Source: an uncultured Flavobacteriales bacterium
GTDB lineage: Bacteria > Bacteroidota > Bacteroidia > Flavobacteriales_D > Sanyastnellaceae
Assembly: GCA_938003665.1 (NCBI GenBank)
Contig: CALKYI010000082.1
Coordinates: forward strand, 1 to 7,913
Direction: 5' to 3'
DNA length: 7,913 bases
The position numbers and the translations under genes are program-made. Position 1 is the stretch's first letter, and each line of letters opens with the position of its first letter. Below the pieces are notes generated by a model, which saw only the letters and a program-made list of their open reading frames with translations, searched no databases and was not told the DNA's origin. This document shows positions 1 through 7,634 of this stretch, piece by piece.

Positions 1-5
1 CTGCT

Positions 6-13
6 TAGATTTG
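6..13 (+). promoter_or_regulatory. Candidate Bacteroidota-type -7 promoter element of the carboxylase gene
   Basis: TAGATTTG matches the Bacteroidota -7 consensus TAnnTTTG at every fixed position and ends four bases before the ATG at 18. The partner -33 TTG would lie left of the window edge and cannot be checked. If it is used, transcription would start at or next to the ATG, giving a leaderless or nearly leaderless mRNA. It could also be chance, with the true promoter further upstream. Confidence 0.5.
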
Positions 14-17
14 TGGC

Positions 18-1559
18 ATGGAACAGCACAGAAATCGGCTCAATGAATTGCGCGAGCAAGCGTTGCAAGGAGGTGGTGAAAAGCGCATTGAGGCCCAGCA
101 TGCCAAAGGCAAATTGACGGCGCGTGAACGCCTGAGCTTGCTTTTGGATCCCGATAGTTTCGAGGAATTGGGGATGCTCGTGAAGCACCGTTCGACCAAC
201 TTCGGGTTGGACAAACAGCAGTTTCTCGGTGACGGTGTTGTCACAGGCTATGGCCGCGTCAATGGCCGGTTGGTGTATGTGTTTTCGCAGGACTTCACGG
301 TGCTGGGAGGATCCCTGGCGGAATCCCACGCCAAGAAAATTTGCCGCGTCATGGACCTGGCGATGAAGAACGGCGCTCCCCTCATTGGCCTGAACGACAG
401 CGGTGGGGCGCGCATCCAAGAAGGCGTGGTGTCCCTCGGGGGCTATGCGGATATTTTTTACCGCAACGTGCGCGCCAGCGGTGTGATTCCACAGTTGAGT
501 GCCATCCTCGGTCCGTGTGCGGGAGGGGCGGTGTATTCGCCGGCCTTGACGGACTTCATTTTCATGGCCGAGGGCACCAGCTACATGTTCGTGACCGGCC
601 CCAACGTGGTCAAAACCGTGACCCACGAGGAGGTGACAAGCGAAGAGTTGGGCGGGGCCAAAACGCACGCGAGCAAGTCCGGTGTTACCCATTTCACGGC
701 GGCCAACGAAGCCCTCGTGATTCAGCACATCAAAGACGTATTGAGCTTCCTCCCGCAGAACTGCGAGGAGGACCCGGAGGCCTTGGATTACACGCCAGGC
801 GATGAACAACGGCCCGCACTAGACGCCGTTGTGCCGGAGAGCGCTCAGCAGCCATATGACATTCGCGAGGTGGTAAACCAGGTCTGTGACGCAGGGACAT
901 TCACCGAAGTTCAAAAGGACTACGCCGAGAACATTGTTTGTGGCTTTGCACGTCTGGCCGGTAAGAGCATCGGTGTGGTGGCGAACCAACCGGCATTTCT
1001 GGCGGGTGTGTTGGACAACAACGCATCGACGAAGGCGGCGCGTTTCGTGCGCACGTGTGATGCCTTCAATGTTCCGTTGCTCGTCTTGGAAGACGTTCCC
1101 GGCTTCTTGCCCGGAACCGACCAGGAGTGGAACGGCATCATCACCAACGGCGCCAAACTCCTGTACGCCTTCAGCGAAGCCACGGTGCCACGGATCACGG
1201 TCATCACGCGCAAGGCCTACGGCGGCGCATACGATGTCATGAACAGCCAGCACATCGGCGCGGACCTCGTTTATGCGTGGCCGACGGCGGAGATTGCGGT
1301 CATGGGCGCCAAGGGCGCGGCCGAGATTATTTTCAAGCGGGAAATCGCCGCTTCAGACGATCCGGAAGCGACGTGGAAAGAGAAGGAGGCCGAATACGCA
1401 GAGCTGTTCGCGCACCCTTACAATGCAGCGGCCCGAGGTTACGTGGATGAGGTGATCCTTCCACATAACACCCGGGCCAAACTGATTCGAGCATTTGAAA
1501 TGCTCCAGAACAAAGTGGACACCCTGCCGCGCAAGAAGCACGGCAACCTTCCACTCTGA
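18..1559 (+). CDS. pccB: Acyl-CoA carboxylase carboxyltransferase (beta) subunit, propionyl-CoA carboxylase type
   Basis: This 513-residue protein has the full length of biotin-dependent acyl-CoA carboxylase beta subunits. These cytoplasmic enzymes move a carboxyl group from carboxybiotin to an acyl-CoA, typically propionyl-CoA to methylmalonyl-CoA. Two crotonase-fold halves are visible. The N-terminal half carries SGGARIQEG (about 128-136) and the oxyanion-hole loop GPCAGGAVYSPAL (165-177). The C-terminal half carries LEDVPGFLPGT (357-367), RKAYGGAYDVM (398-408) and AWPTAEIAVMGAKGAAE (420-436). The Asp in GGAYDVM (D406) matches the acidic residue linked to propionyl-CoA preference in characterised enzymes; that assignment is inference. 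The start fits the family, whose members open with a short helix followed by GGGEKRIEAQH. No Shine-Dalgarno sequence precedes it. The biotin carboxylase and biotin carrier subunits are not in this window. A decarboxylase alpha subunit (MmdA-like) is the main alternative, because the two families are hard to separate by sequence alone. Confidence 0.93.
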   Translation: MEQHRNRLNELREQALQGGGEKRIEAQHAKGKLTARERLSLLLDPDSFEELGMLVKHRSTNFGLDKQQFLGDGVVTGYGRVNGRLVYVFSQDFTVLGGSLAESHAKKICRVMDLAMKNGAPLIGLNDSGGARIQEGVVSLGGYADIFYRNVRASGVIPQLSAILGPCAGGAVYSPALTDFIFMAEGTSYMFVTGPNVVKTVTHEEVTSEELGGAKTHASKSGVTHFTAANEALVIQHIKDVLSFLPQNCEEDPEALDYTPGDEQRPALDAVVPESAQQPYDIREVVNQVCDAGTFTEVQKDYAENIVCGFARLAGKSIGVVANQPAFLAGVLDNNASTKAARFVRTCDAFNVPLLVLEDVPGFLPGTDQEWNGIITNGAKLLYAFSEATVPRITVITRKAYGGAYDVMNSQHIGADLVYAWPTAEIAVMGAKGAAEIIFKREIAASDDPEATWKEKEAEYAELFAHPYNAAARGYVDEVILPHNTRAKLIRAFEMLQNKVDTLPRKKHGNLPL

Positions 1560-2222
1560 TTATTTCGAAACGCGCTTGATTGAGCAGCCGATGGCTTTGG
1601 TCTCGGCCACATCAACCGGCTTACCATTGGCAACCGCCGTAATCGCGTCTTGCACGTAGCGCTCTGATACTGCTTCAGCGTCGCTCACATTATCGTCGAT
1701 GGAGCCGCGGTACACGAGGTTCATATCGCCGTCAAATAGGTAGACGTGTGGCGTCTTCAACGCTCCGAATGCATCAGCCAGCTGGTGGTTGGCATCGAGC
1801 AGGTAGGGCATGCCATAGTTGTTTTCCTTGGCGTGTGCCTTCATCGCGTCCATGCTGTCGTGGTTGTCGCGCTTGGCTTCGTTGGAGTTGACCAAGACCA
1901 TGGAAACGCCGTTTTCTTTGGCGAAGATTGCGGTTTCGTTGTAGCGGCCTTCCCAGCCATCGCTCTTCGTTCCGTTGCCGACTACGAAGGGACAAGTGTT
2001 GCAGCTAAATACTACGAGCAAGCCGTTGGGGCCGGCGGCCGTGTTGAGGCTCATTTGGGTGCCGTTCACGTTCATCATGAGCACGTCGGCAAGTGGGGCC
2101 TTGGAGCCAATGGCCAATTCAGGCTGGGGCTCAGCGATGCCAGCGCTTGTCATGAACACACCGAGAGCGAGGGCAGAAGCCACGCCGAGGGCGCCTTTAA
2201 TGGGAGAGAGTAAGAAATTCAT
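1560..2222 (-). CDS. Secreted thioredoxin-fold (redoxin, PRX_like1-type) protein
   Basis: From the ATG at 2222 this is a 220-residue protein. It begins with a signal peptide: a Lys near the start, a hydrophobic stretch at about 11-30, and a likely signal peptidase I cut after GIA (30). There is no lipobox Cys, so it is probably a soluble periplasmic protein. The mature part is a thioredoxin/peroxiredoxin fold. LLVVFSCNTCPFVV (68-81) carries a CxxC pair (C74, C77), VSMVLVNSNEA (106-116) follows, and TPHVYLFD (157-164) contains the cis-Pro. The C-terminus has GCSIKR (212-217), a third Cys seen at the end of PRX_like1-type redoxins. The substrate and in vivo role are not established from sequence. 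An in-frame ATG at 2261 would add 13 charged residues before the signal peptide; I prefer 2222. The stop codon directly abuts that of the convergent carboxylase gene, and queA lies 96 bases upstream on the same strand. Confidence 0.85.
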   Translation of the reverse strand: MNFLLSPIKGALGVASALALGVFMTSAGIAEPQPELAIGSKAPLADVLMMNVNGTQMSLNTAAGPNGLLVVFSCNTCPFVVGNGTKSDGWEGRYNETAIFAKENGVSMVLVNSNEAKRDNHDSMDAMKAHAKENNYGMPYLLDANHQLADAFGALKTPHVYLFDGDMNLVYRGSIDDNVSDAEAVSERYVQDAITAVANGKPVDVAETKAIGCSIKRVSK

Positions 2223-2284
2223 ATCGTCAATAACCGTTGGTTTTCGACGAAGTTCGTTCATCCACGGCCAATGCGCCGCAGAAA

Positions 2285-2301
2285 ATTTGCAAATGCATGC
2301 A
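2285..2301. other. Overlapping palindromes in the queA-redoxin gap
   Basis: The 96-base gap (2223-2318) holds a perfect 10-base palindrome, ATTTGCAAAT (2285-2294), which shares its last base with a perfect 8-base palindrome, TGCATGCA (2294-2301). Read on the minus strand, the segment contains TTTGCA twice. It lies 63-79 bases upstream of the redoxin ATG, where an operator or promoter would be expected. There is no strong hairpin and no T-run, so it does not look like an intrinsic terminator. Function is unknown. Confidence 0.3.
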
Positions 2302-2330
2302 AAGGGACGCCCGGAAGTTTATCGAATCAA
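2300..2330 (-). promoter_or_regulatory. Weak candidate promoter of the redoxin gene
   Basis: On the minus strand, TTG (2328-2330) is followed after 20 bases by TCCCTTTG (2300-2307). This matches the Bacteroidota TTG-N(17-23)-TAnnTTTG pattern except for one base in the -7 box. TGCATTTG at 2290-2297 is an equally near miss. Transcription would start near 2294, giving a leader of about 70 bases. Co-transcription from queA is an equally good explanation. Confidence 0.2.
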
Positions 2331-3368
2331 CAGCGCGTCACCGTATGCGAAGAAGCGGTACTTCTCCTTCATGGCTTCGTTGTAGGCCTCCATGATGAGG
2401 TCGTAGCCGCCGAACGCTGAGCTGAGCATGAGTAGGGTGCTCTGGGGCGTGTGGAAGTTGGTGATCAACGCGTCCGAAATTTTGAAATCGTACTTGGGGA
2501 AGATGAACTTGTTGGTCCATCCGTTGTACGGCTTCAGTGTATCGGTGGTGCTCACGGACGTTTCCATGGCGCGCATGGCTGTGGCTCCCACGGAAACGAC
2601 CCGCCGGCCTTCTGCTTTGGCGCGGTTGACACGCGCGACGCAATCCTCAGGGATGATGAGTTGCTCGGAATCCACCTTGTGTTTGGTGAGGTCTTCCACC
2701 TCAACCGGACGGAACGTGCCCAAACCGATGTGAAGGGTCAAAAAGGTCAAATCGATGCCCTTGATTTCCAGGCGCTTCAGGAGTTGCTTCGAGAAGTGCA
2801 GGCCGGCGGTGGGAACGGCGACAGCACCGAGCTTGTCGGCGTAGATCGTCTGGAAACGCTCGCGGTCTTCGGGTTCCACTTCCCGCTCGAGGTACTTGGG
2901 GATGGGGGTCTCACCCAACTTGGAGATGACCTCCATGAATTCCTCGTACGAGCCGTCGAACAAGAAACGCAACGTTCGGCCGCGCGACGTGGTGTTGTCG
3001 ATGACTTCTGCCACCAACTCGTCGTTCTCGCCGAAGTAGAGCTTGTTGCCGATGCGGATTTTACGTGCGGGGTCCACGAGCACATCCCACAAGATGCTTT
3101 CGCGGTTCAGTTCGCGGAGCAAAAACACTTCGATGACTGCACCGGTCTTCTCCTTGTTGCCGTACAATTTGGCTGGGAAAACCTTGGTGTCGTTGGCCAC
3201 AAATACATCGCCTTCATCGAATTCATCCAAGACGTCCTTGAACATCTTGTGCTCAATCTTTCCGGTGTCTTTGTGGACCACCATCAAGCGGCTGTCGTCT
3301 CGGTTTTCGAGGGGCCGTTGAGCAATGAGATCGGGTGAAATTTCGTATTTGAAGGAAGATAACTTCAT
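2319..3368 (-). CDS. queA: S-adenosylmethionine:tRNA ribosyltransferase-isomerase
   Basis: QueA is a cytoplasmic tRNA-modifying enzyme. It transfers and isomerises the ribosyl part of S-adenosylmethionine onto 7-aminomethyl-7-deazaguanine at position 34 of GUN tRNAs, forming epoxyqueuosine. From the ATG at 3368 the product is 349 residues, close to the usual length of about 350. The opening MKLSSFKYEISPDLIAQRP is characteristic. Further family blocks are FVANDTKVFPAKLYG (56-70), GETPIPKYL (152-160), GAVAVPTAGLHF (181-192), TLHIGLGTFRPV (211-222), GATAMRAMET (261-270) and NFHTPQSTLLMLSSAFGG (304-321). An upstream in-frame TTG at 3416 would add 16 residues, but it falls inside a candidate promoter and does not look like QueA sequence, so I reject it. 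The gene follows truB by 64 bases. No other queuosine gene is visible here. Product identity is secure. Confidence 0.97.
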   Translation of the reverse strand: MKLSSFKYEISPDLIAQRPLENRDDSRLMVVHKDTGKIEHKMFKDVLDEFDEGDVFVANDTKVFPAKLYGNKEKTGAVIEVFLLRELNRESILWDVLVDPARKIRIGNKLYFGENDELVAEVIDNTTSRGRTLRFLFDGSYEEFMEVISKLGETPIPKYLEREVEPEDRERFQTIYADKLGAVAVPTAGLHFSKQLLKRLEIKGIDLTFLTLHIGLGTFRPVEVEDLTKHKVDSEQLIIPEDCVARVNRAKAEGRRVVSVGATAMRAMETSVSTTDTLKPYNGWTNKFIFPKYDFKISDALITNFHTPQSTLLMLSSAFGGYDLIMEAYNEAMKEKYRFFAYGDALLIR

Positions 3369-3385
3369 GGCGCTGTATAAGGCGG

Positions 3386-3416
3386 CAAAGCTAAGGAATT
3401 CGCAATCAAAGGTCAA
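3386..3416 (-). promoter_or_regulatory. Candidate Bacteroidota-type promoter of queA
   Basis: On the minus strand, TTG (3414-3416) is followed after exactly 20 bases by TAGCTTTG (3386-3393). This is a perfect fit to the TTG-N(17-23)-TAnnTTTG pattern of Bacteroidota housekeeping promoters. It lies in the 64-base truB-queA gap and ends 17 bases before the queA ATG, so the leader would be roughly 10-15 bases. It suggests that queA, and perhaps the redoxin gene after it, can be transcribed independently of truB. Confidence 0.55.
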
Positions 3417-3432
3417 CCGCTGCTAGGGCCGT

Positions 3433-4164
3433 TCAAATCGGGGTGGCCTCGATGGCGGAAAGCACGTCCGTCAACGGCTTGCATGCGTCGATGCTGTAGG
3501 CCCCGCTGTGCGTTCTTCGCAGGCCGACCAAGTACCCTCCAACCCCCAGTGCGTTGCCGAGGTCCCGAGCCATCGCGCGGATGTAGGTGCCCTTCGAACA
3601 GTCGATTTCGGCGGTCACATCCACTACCGCGTGGCCGTCGATGGTACGGGCCTCGACCGAACCGATGTCAAACCGCGAGATATCGATGGTGGCGGCCTTC
3701 AGCTCGATCTCGCCGCCCTTCCGGGCTACTGCATAGGCTTTTTGCCCCTTGATTTTTTTTGCGCTGTAGAGTGGAGGTATTAGGTCGATGGTGCCGGTTT
3801 GCTGCGCGGCAGCTGCGACAACGGCGGCCTTGTCGATGTGCTGAGCATCCACCCACTCGCTCACGGGCAATTCGGCGTCCAGGCACGGGGTGGTGGCGCC
3901 GAGTCGAATGGTCGCGGTGTAGGATTTGGCGTCAGACTGGAGGCCCTCAATCGCTTTGGTGGCGCGGCCGGTGCAAATGACGAGCACCCCCGTCGCAAGG
4001 GGGTCCAGGGTGCCGGCATGGCCGACCTTGAATTTCTTCACGCCGAGGCGGTTGCGCAGGGCCCAGCGGAGCTTGTTGACCACGTCGAACGAGGTCCACT
4101 CGAGCGGCTTGTCGATGAGGAGAATCTGCCCATCCACAAAGCGCTGCTGGGATGAAAAATCCAT
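3433..4164 (-). CDS. truB: tRNA pseudouridine(55) synthase
   Basis: TruB converts uridine 55 in the T-loop of tRNAs to pseudouridine. From the ATG at 4164 the product is 243 residues. Family motifs run in order: GQILLIDKPLEWTSFDVVNK (12-31), GHAGTLDPLATGVL (48-61) with the catalytic Asp D54, the conserved Tyr Y82 in KSYTATIRLGATT (80-92), PPLYSAKKIKGQKAYAVAR (130-148) and CSKGTYIRAMARDLG (189-203). The protein stops soon after the catalytic fold, so the C-terminal PUA domain of the longer 300-residue-plus enzymes is absent; short forms like this are common in Bacteroidota. Upstream in-frame starts exist: the ATG at 4197 would overlap the end of mfd by 11 bases, and 4284 lies deep inside mfd. 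The start at 4164 gives the expected N-terminus and a 22-base gap after mfd. No promoter motif fits in that gap, so co-transcription with mfd is likely. Confidence 0.96.
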   Translation of the reverse strand: MDFSSQQRFVDGQILLIDKPLEWTSFDVVNKLRWALRNRLGVKKFKVGHAGTLDPLATGVLVICTGRATKAIEGLQSDAKSYTATIRLGATTPCLDAELPVSEWVDAQHIDKAAVVAAAAQQTGTIDLIPPLYSAKKIKGQKAYAVARKGGEIELKAATIDISRFDIGSVEARTIDGHAVVDVTAEIDCSKGTYIRAMARDLGNALGVGGYLVGLRRTHSGAYSIDACKPLTDVLSAIEATPI

Positions 4165-4186
4165 CACCGCAAAATCGGAGGCAGAC

Positions 4187-7100
4187 TTACTTCCCATCGG
4201 CAAGGGCTTCGGGTGGGGTGTAATCCGGAGCGGCCTCTTCGGCACGCAAACCGGCGATGTCCTCCAGGACGCGCAAGGCGGCAAGGGGGCTGGTGATGTT
4301 TTCGATGCTCATGCGCAGGGCGTTGTTGCGCTGGTACATCTTGGTGTCGCGGGCGTGGTGCTTGAGGTAGTTGAGAATGCGCGCGAACGTCGGGCCTTGG
4401 AAGAACGGGCTGTCCTCGTCGGCGATGAAAGCGGCGATCATCTTTCCGCCTTTGAGCATGATTTTTTCCATGCCGAGGTATTCGGCTAACCACCGCAATC
4501 GAATGGTTTCGATGAGGTCCTCCGTTTCCTGTGGCAAGGGGCCAAACCGGTCCTCAAGCCGTTCTTTGAATTCGACCAAATCCGCCGCCTTGTCCAGGTC
4601 GTCGAGCTCTCGGTACAAAGAGATGCGCTCAGGGATGTCGGAAACGTAGTGGTCGGGAATCATCAGCTGGAAATCCGTCTCAATGGCGGCTTCCACCACG
4701 AAGCGCTGGCTGGCTTTGTTCTCTTCTTCGAACAGTTCGGCGAACGACTCTTGCTTGAGCTCTTGCACGGCCTCAGCGAGGATCTTTTGGTACATGTCGA
4801 AGCCCAATTCCGAGATAAAACCGCTCTGTTCGCCCCCGAGGAGGTCACCCGCACCCCGGATATCGAGGTCGCGCATGGCGATTTGGATGCCGCTGCCGAG
4901 GTCGCTGAATTGCTCAATCGCTTGGAGGCGTTTGCGGCTTTCGTCGGGCAACAAACTGAGTGGCGGAGAAAGGAGGTAGCAGAAGGCTTTTTTGTTCGAG
5001 CGCCCGACGCGGCCACGGAGCTGGTGCAGGTCACTCAGGCCGAATTGATGCGCATCGTTTATGATCATGGTATTGGCATTGCTTATATCAATGCCTGACT
5101 CGATAATGGTGGTGGCGATGAGAACGTCAAATGCGCCGTCAATGAACCGCGCCATGACGTCTTCGAGTTGCTTGCCTTCCATTTGGCCGTGGCCGATTCC
5201 GATGCGTGCGTCCGGGACCAGCCGGGAGATCATGCCGGCGACTTCTTGGATGTTTTTGACCCGGTTGTTGACGAAATACACCTGGCCCCCGCGGCTGAGT
5301 TCGTACGAGACGGCGTCTCGGATGACCTCTTCATTGAATGGCGAAAGGGTGGTCTCGACGGGCTGGCGGTTGGGTGGTGGCGTGGCAATGGTGCTCAAGT
5401 CACGCGCCCCCATCAAACTGAATTGGAGCGTACGGGGGATGGGTGTGGCCGTGAGGGTTAAGGTATCGACGTTCGCTCGGATGGTTTTAAGCTTGTCTTT
5501 GACGGCTACGCCAAACTTCTGTTCTTCATCAATGATAAGCAGGCCGAGGTCTTTGAACTCAACGCGCTTTCCGACGAGCGCGTGTGTCCCGACCAGAATA
5601 TCGACTTGTCCGTCCTTCAATTTCTTGAGGGTCTCAGTGAGTTTTTTGCCGGTCTTGAAGCGGTTGATGTAATCCACGGTGACTGGAAAATCACGCAGCC
5701 GCCGTGTGAAACTTCGGTAGTGCTGCATGGATAAAATGGTGGTCGGTACGAGGACGGCTACCTGCTTTCCGTCGGCCGCGGCTTTGAAGGCAGCACGGAT
5801 GGCCACCTCGGTTTTTCCAAAGCCCACATCGCCACACACGAGGCGGTCCATTGGGGTGGAGCGCTCCATGTCTTTTTTGACGGCATGGATGGCTGCTCGT
5901 TGATCTGGCGTCTCCTCGAACATGAAGCTGGCCTCGAGCTCATGAAGCATGTAATTGTCCGGCGAAAACGTAAATCCTTTTGATGATTTTCTTTTAGCGT
6001 ATAATTTCAACAAATCAAATGCCAATTCCTTGACACGCGACTTGGTTTTGGCCTTGGTCGCCGCCCAGGTGCCGGTACCGAGCTTGGAGATTTTTGGTGC
6101 GGTGCCTTCCTTCGACGAGTACTTCGAAATCCGGTGCAGGGAATGGATGTTGACGTACAAGACGTCGCCTCCGCGGTAGCTCAAGCGAATAGCCTCCTGT
6201 TCCTTCCCGTTGACGTCGATTTTTTGCAATCCTCCGAACTGCCCGATTCCGTGGTCGATGTGCACCACGTAGTCGCCAGGTTGAAGGGCGGATAGTTCCT
6301 TGAGGGTCAAGGCCTGCTTGCTTTTCTTGAAGCCTTCTTTCAGCCGGAATCGGTGGTAACGTTCGAACAGCTGGTGGTCGGTGTAGACCAACAACTTGAG
6401 CTGTTTGTCGACAAAGCCTTGACTCAGCTCGATGGGAATGGGGTGGTGCGGCACTTCGGCTTCGCGGTCGGCGAAAATGTCGTGCAGCCGCTCGATTTGT
6501 GTGGCTTGTCCCGCGACGATGACGTTGTGGTAGCCTTGCCGGTGATTGGCCTGCAGGTTGGAGGTGATCAGGTCAAAGTTCTTGTTGAAGCTCGGCTGTT
6601 GGATCATGTCCCAGTCGATGACCACCCGATTCGGAAACGTGGTGCCGCCGGCGAACTCCACGATGTGGAAGGGTTCGAGCAGGCTTTCCAACCGTTCGGG
6701 CGCGATGAACAGGGCTTCCGGCGGGGTGAATTTGACCGCATCCGAAACGCGCTCAAAGGCGCTCTCCGCGCGCTCCATGGCCTTTTCCAGTTGGCGTTCA
6801 GTACGCTTGGCATCGGCCATCCAAATGCGCGTATCGGCCGGGATAAAGTTGAACAGCGGCTCGACGGATTCGTGGAGGCTTTGGTCGCCGATGTTGGGCA
6901 CCACCACCGCTCGGGTCATCTTGTTGACACTGAGCTGGGAGATGGGATCAAACTTGCGGATGGAGTCCACTTCGTCGCCGAAGAATTCGATGCGGTAGGG
7001 ATGGTCAAAGGAGTAGGAGAACACGTCCACAATGCCACCGCGCACCGCGTATTGTCCGGGTTCGTAGACAAAATCCACCTTGCTGAACCCGTACTCAATG

Positions 7101-7615
7101 AACACCTCGTCGAGGAAGTCCATGGTGTACTTCTCGCCCAAGGCCAAGGCGAAGGTCTGTTCGGAGAGCTCGCGCTTGCTGATGACTTGCTCGGCAATGG
7201 CCTCTCCGAAGGTCACAATGGCGAGCCCCTTGCCGTGGCGATTGATCTCGTTGAGGACCTCGGCACGCATCGCAATGTTGGCGCTTGCTGTGACCCCGCC
7301 CTGGTACGGTACCCGCGCCGACCGCGGGAAAAACAGCACGTTGTGGGTGTCGCCGATCAGCTGCTGCAAGTCATTCAGGAAATAGGCGGCCGATTCTTTG
7401 TCGTCCAAGACGAACAGGTGGCTGGGCGCATCACGCAGGGCGGAATCGTCAGCCATCTCCCCACCAGGGCTCAATATCGAAGCCGCGAGCAAGGCCGGTG
7501 CGGACCCCACAATTCCTTTGAGTTCGGCTTTGGAACCGTCGTTTTCCCAGCAGGCGTTGAGCAGGTGAGCGCGTCGGTCCGCTCGGTAAAAATTCAGGAG
7601 GTCATCAACGCGCAT
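4187..7615 (-). CDS. mfd: Transcription-repair coupling factor (Mfd)
   Basis: Mfd is a DNA translocase that pushes RNA polymerase stalled at lesions off the template and recruits UvrA. The 1142 residues match the usual length. A UvrB-like N-terminal module covers about 1-330, with VRGGIVDVFSYSFDHPYRIE at 191-210 and FGDEVDSIRKFD at 212-223. The CarD-like RNA-polymerase-interaction domain spans about 445-500 and contains PGDYVVHIDHGIGQF (446-460). The superfamily 2 motor follows: Walker A GDVGFGKT with K601, VPTTILSMQHY (623-633), DEEQ Walker B (696-699), TATPIPRT (722-729), ATTIIESGIDI (834-844) and QLRGRVGRS (865-873). The TRG-type translocation motif around 905-932 includes RDLDIRGAGDLLGGEQSG, and a C-terminal TRCF domain covers about 980-1085. 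No motif is missing. The gene starts 24 bases after fbp with its own candidate promoter. An AT-rich, rare-codon patch lies at 5971-6020. Confidence 0.98.
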   Translation of the reverse strand: MRVDDLLNFYRADRRAHLLNACWENDGSKAELKGIVGSAPALLAASILSPGGEMADDSALRDAPSHLFVLDDKESAAYFLNDLQQLIGDTHNVLFFPRSARVPYQGGVTASANIAMRAEVLNEINRHGKGLAIVTFGEAIAEQVISKRELSEQTFALALGEKYTMDFLDEVFIEYGFSKVDFVYEPGQYAVRGGIVDVFSYSFDHPYRIEFFGDEVDSIRKFDPISQLSVNKMTRAVVVPNIGDQSLHESVEPLFNFIPADTRIWMADAKRTERQLEKAMERAESAFERVSDAVKFTPPEALFIAPERLESLLEPFHIVEFAGGTTFPNRVVIDWDMIQQPSFNKNFDLITSNLQANHRQGYHNVIVAGQATQIERLHDIFADREAEVPHHPIPIELSQGFVDKQLKLLVYTDHQLFERYHRFRLKEGFKKSKQALTLKELSALQPGDYVVHIDHGIGQFGGLQKIDVNGKEQEAIRLSYRGGDVLYVNIHSLHRISKYSSKEGTAPKISKLGTGTWAATKAKTKSRVKELAFDLLKLYAKRKSSKGFTFSPDNYMLHELEASFMFEETPDQRAAIHAVKKDMERSTPMDRLVCGDVGFGKTEVAIRAAFKAAADGKQVAVLVPTTILSMQHYRSFTRRLRDFPVTVDYINRFKTGKKLTETLKKLKDGQVDILVGTHALVGKRVEFKDLGLLIIDEEQKFGVAVKDKLKTIRANVDTLTLTATPIPRTLQFSLMGARDLSTIATPPPNRQPVETTLSPFNEEVIRDAVSYELSRGGQVYFVNNRVKNIQEVAGMISRLVPDARIGIGHGQMEGKQLEDVMARFIDGAFDVLIATTIIESGIDISNANTMIINDAHQFGLSDLHQLRGRVGRSNKKAFCYLLSPPLSLLPDESRKRLQAIEQFSDLGSGIQIAMRDLDIRGAGDLLGGEQSGFISELGFDMYQKILAEAVQELKQESFAELFEEENKASQRFVVEAAIETDFQLMIPDHYVSDIPERISLYRELDDLDKAADLVEFKERLEDRFGPLPQETEDLIETIRLRWLAEYLGMEKIMLKGGKMIAAFIADEDSPFFQGPTFARILNYLKHHARDTKMYQRNNALRMSIENITSPLAALRVLEDIAGLRAEEAAPDYTPPEALADGK

Positions 7616-7634
7616 GTTGCCAGCTATCAGTGGG

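Noticed and set aside
1429..1485. GGCCCG / CGGGCC inverted repeat near the end of the carboxylase gene
   Set aside because: The short arms are separated by a long loop and lie in conserved coding sequence with no T-run, so a terminator is not supported.
2451..3338. A 295-codon plus-strand open frame opposite queA
   Set aside because: It lies wholly within the clearly conserved queA gene, shows no motif and has no promoter or start signal.
4165..4197. Alternative truB start at the ATG ending at 4197, overlapping mfd
   Set aside because: It would add 11 residues that do not resemble TruB N-termini; the ATG at 4164 gives the expected family start.
4371..5672. Several plus-strand open frames of 90-200 codons opposite mfd
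   Set aside because: They are shadows of the intact mfd reading frame, rich in Arg, Ser and Pro with no domain signature.
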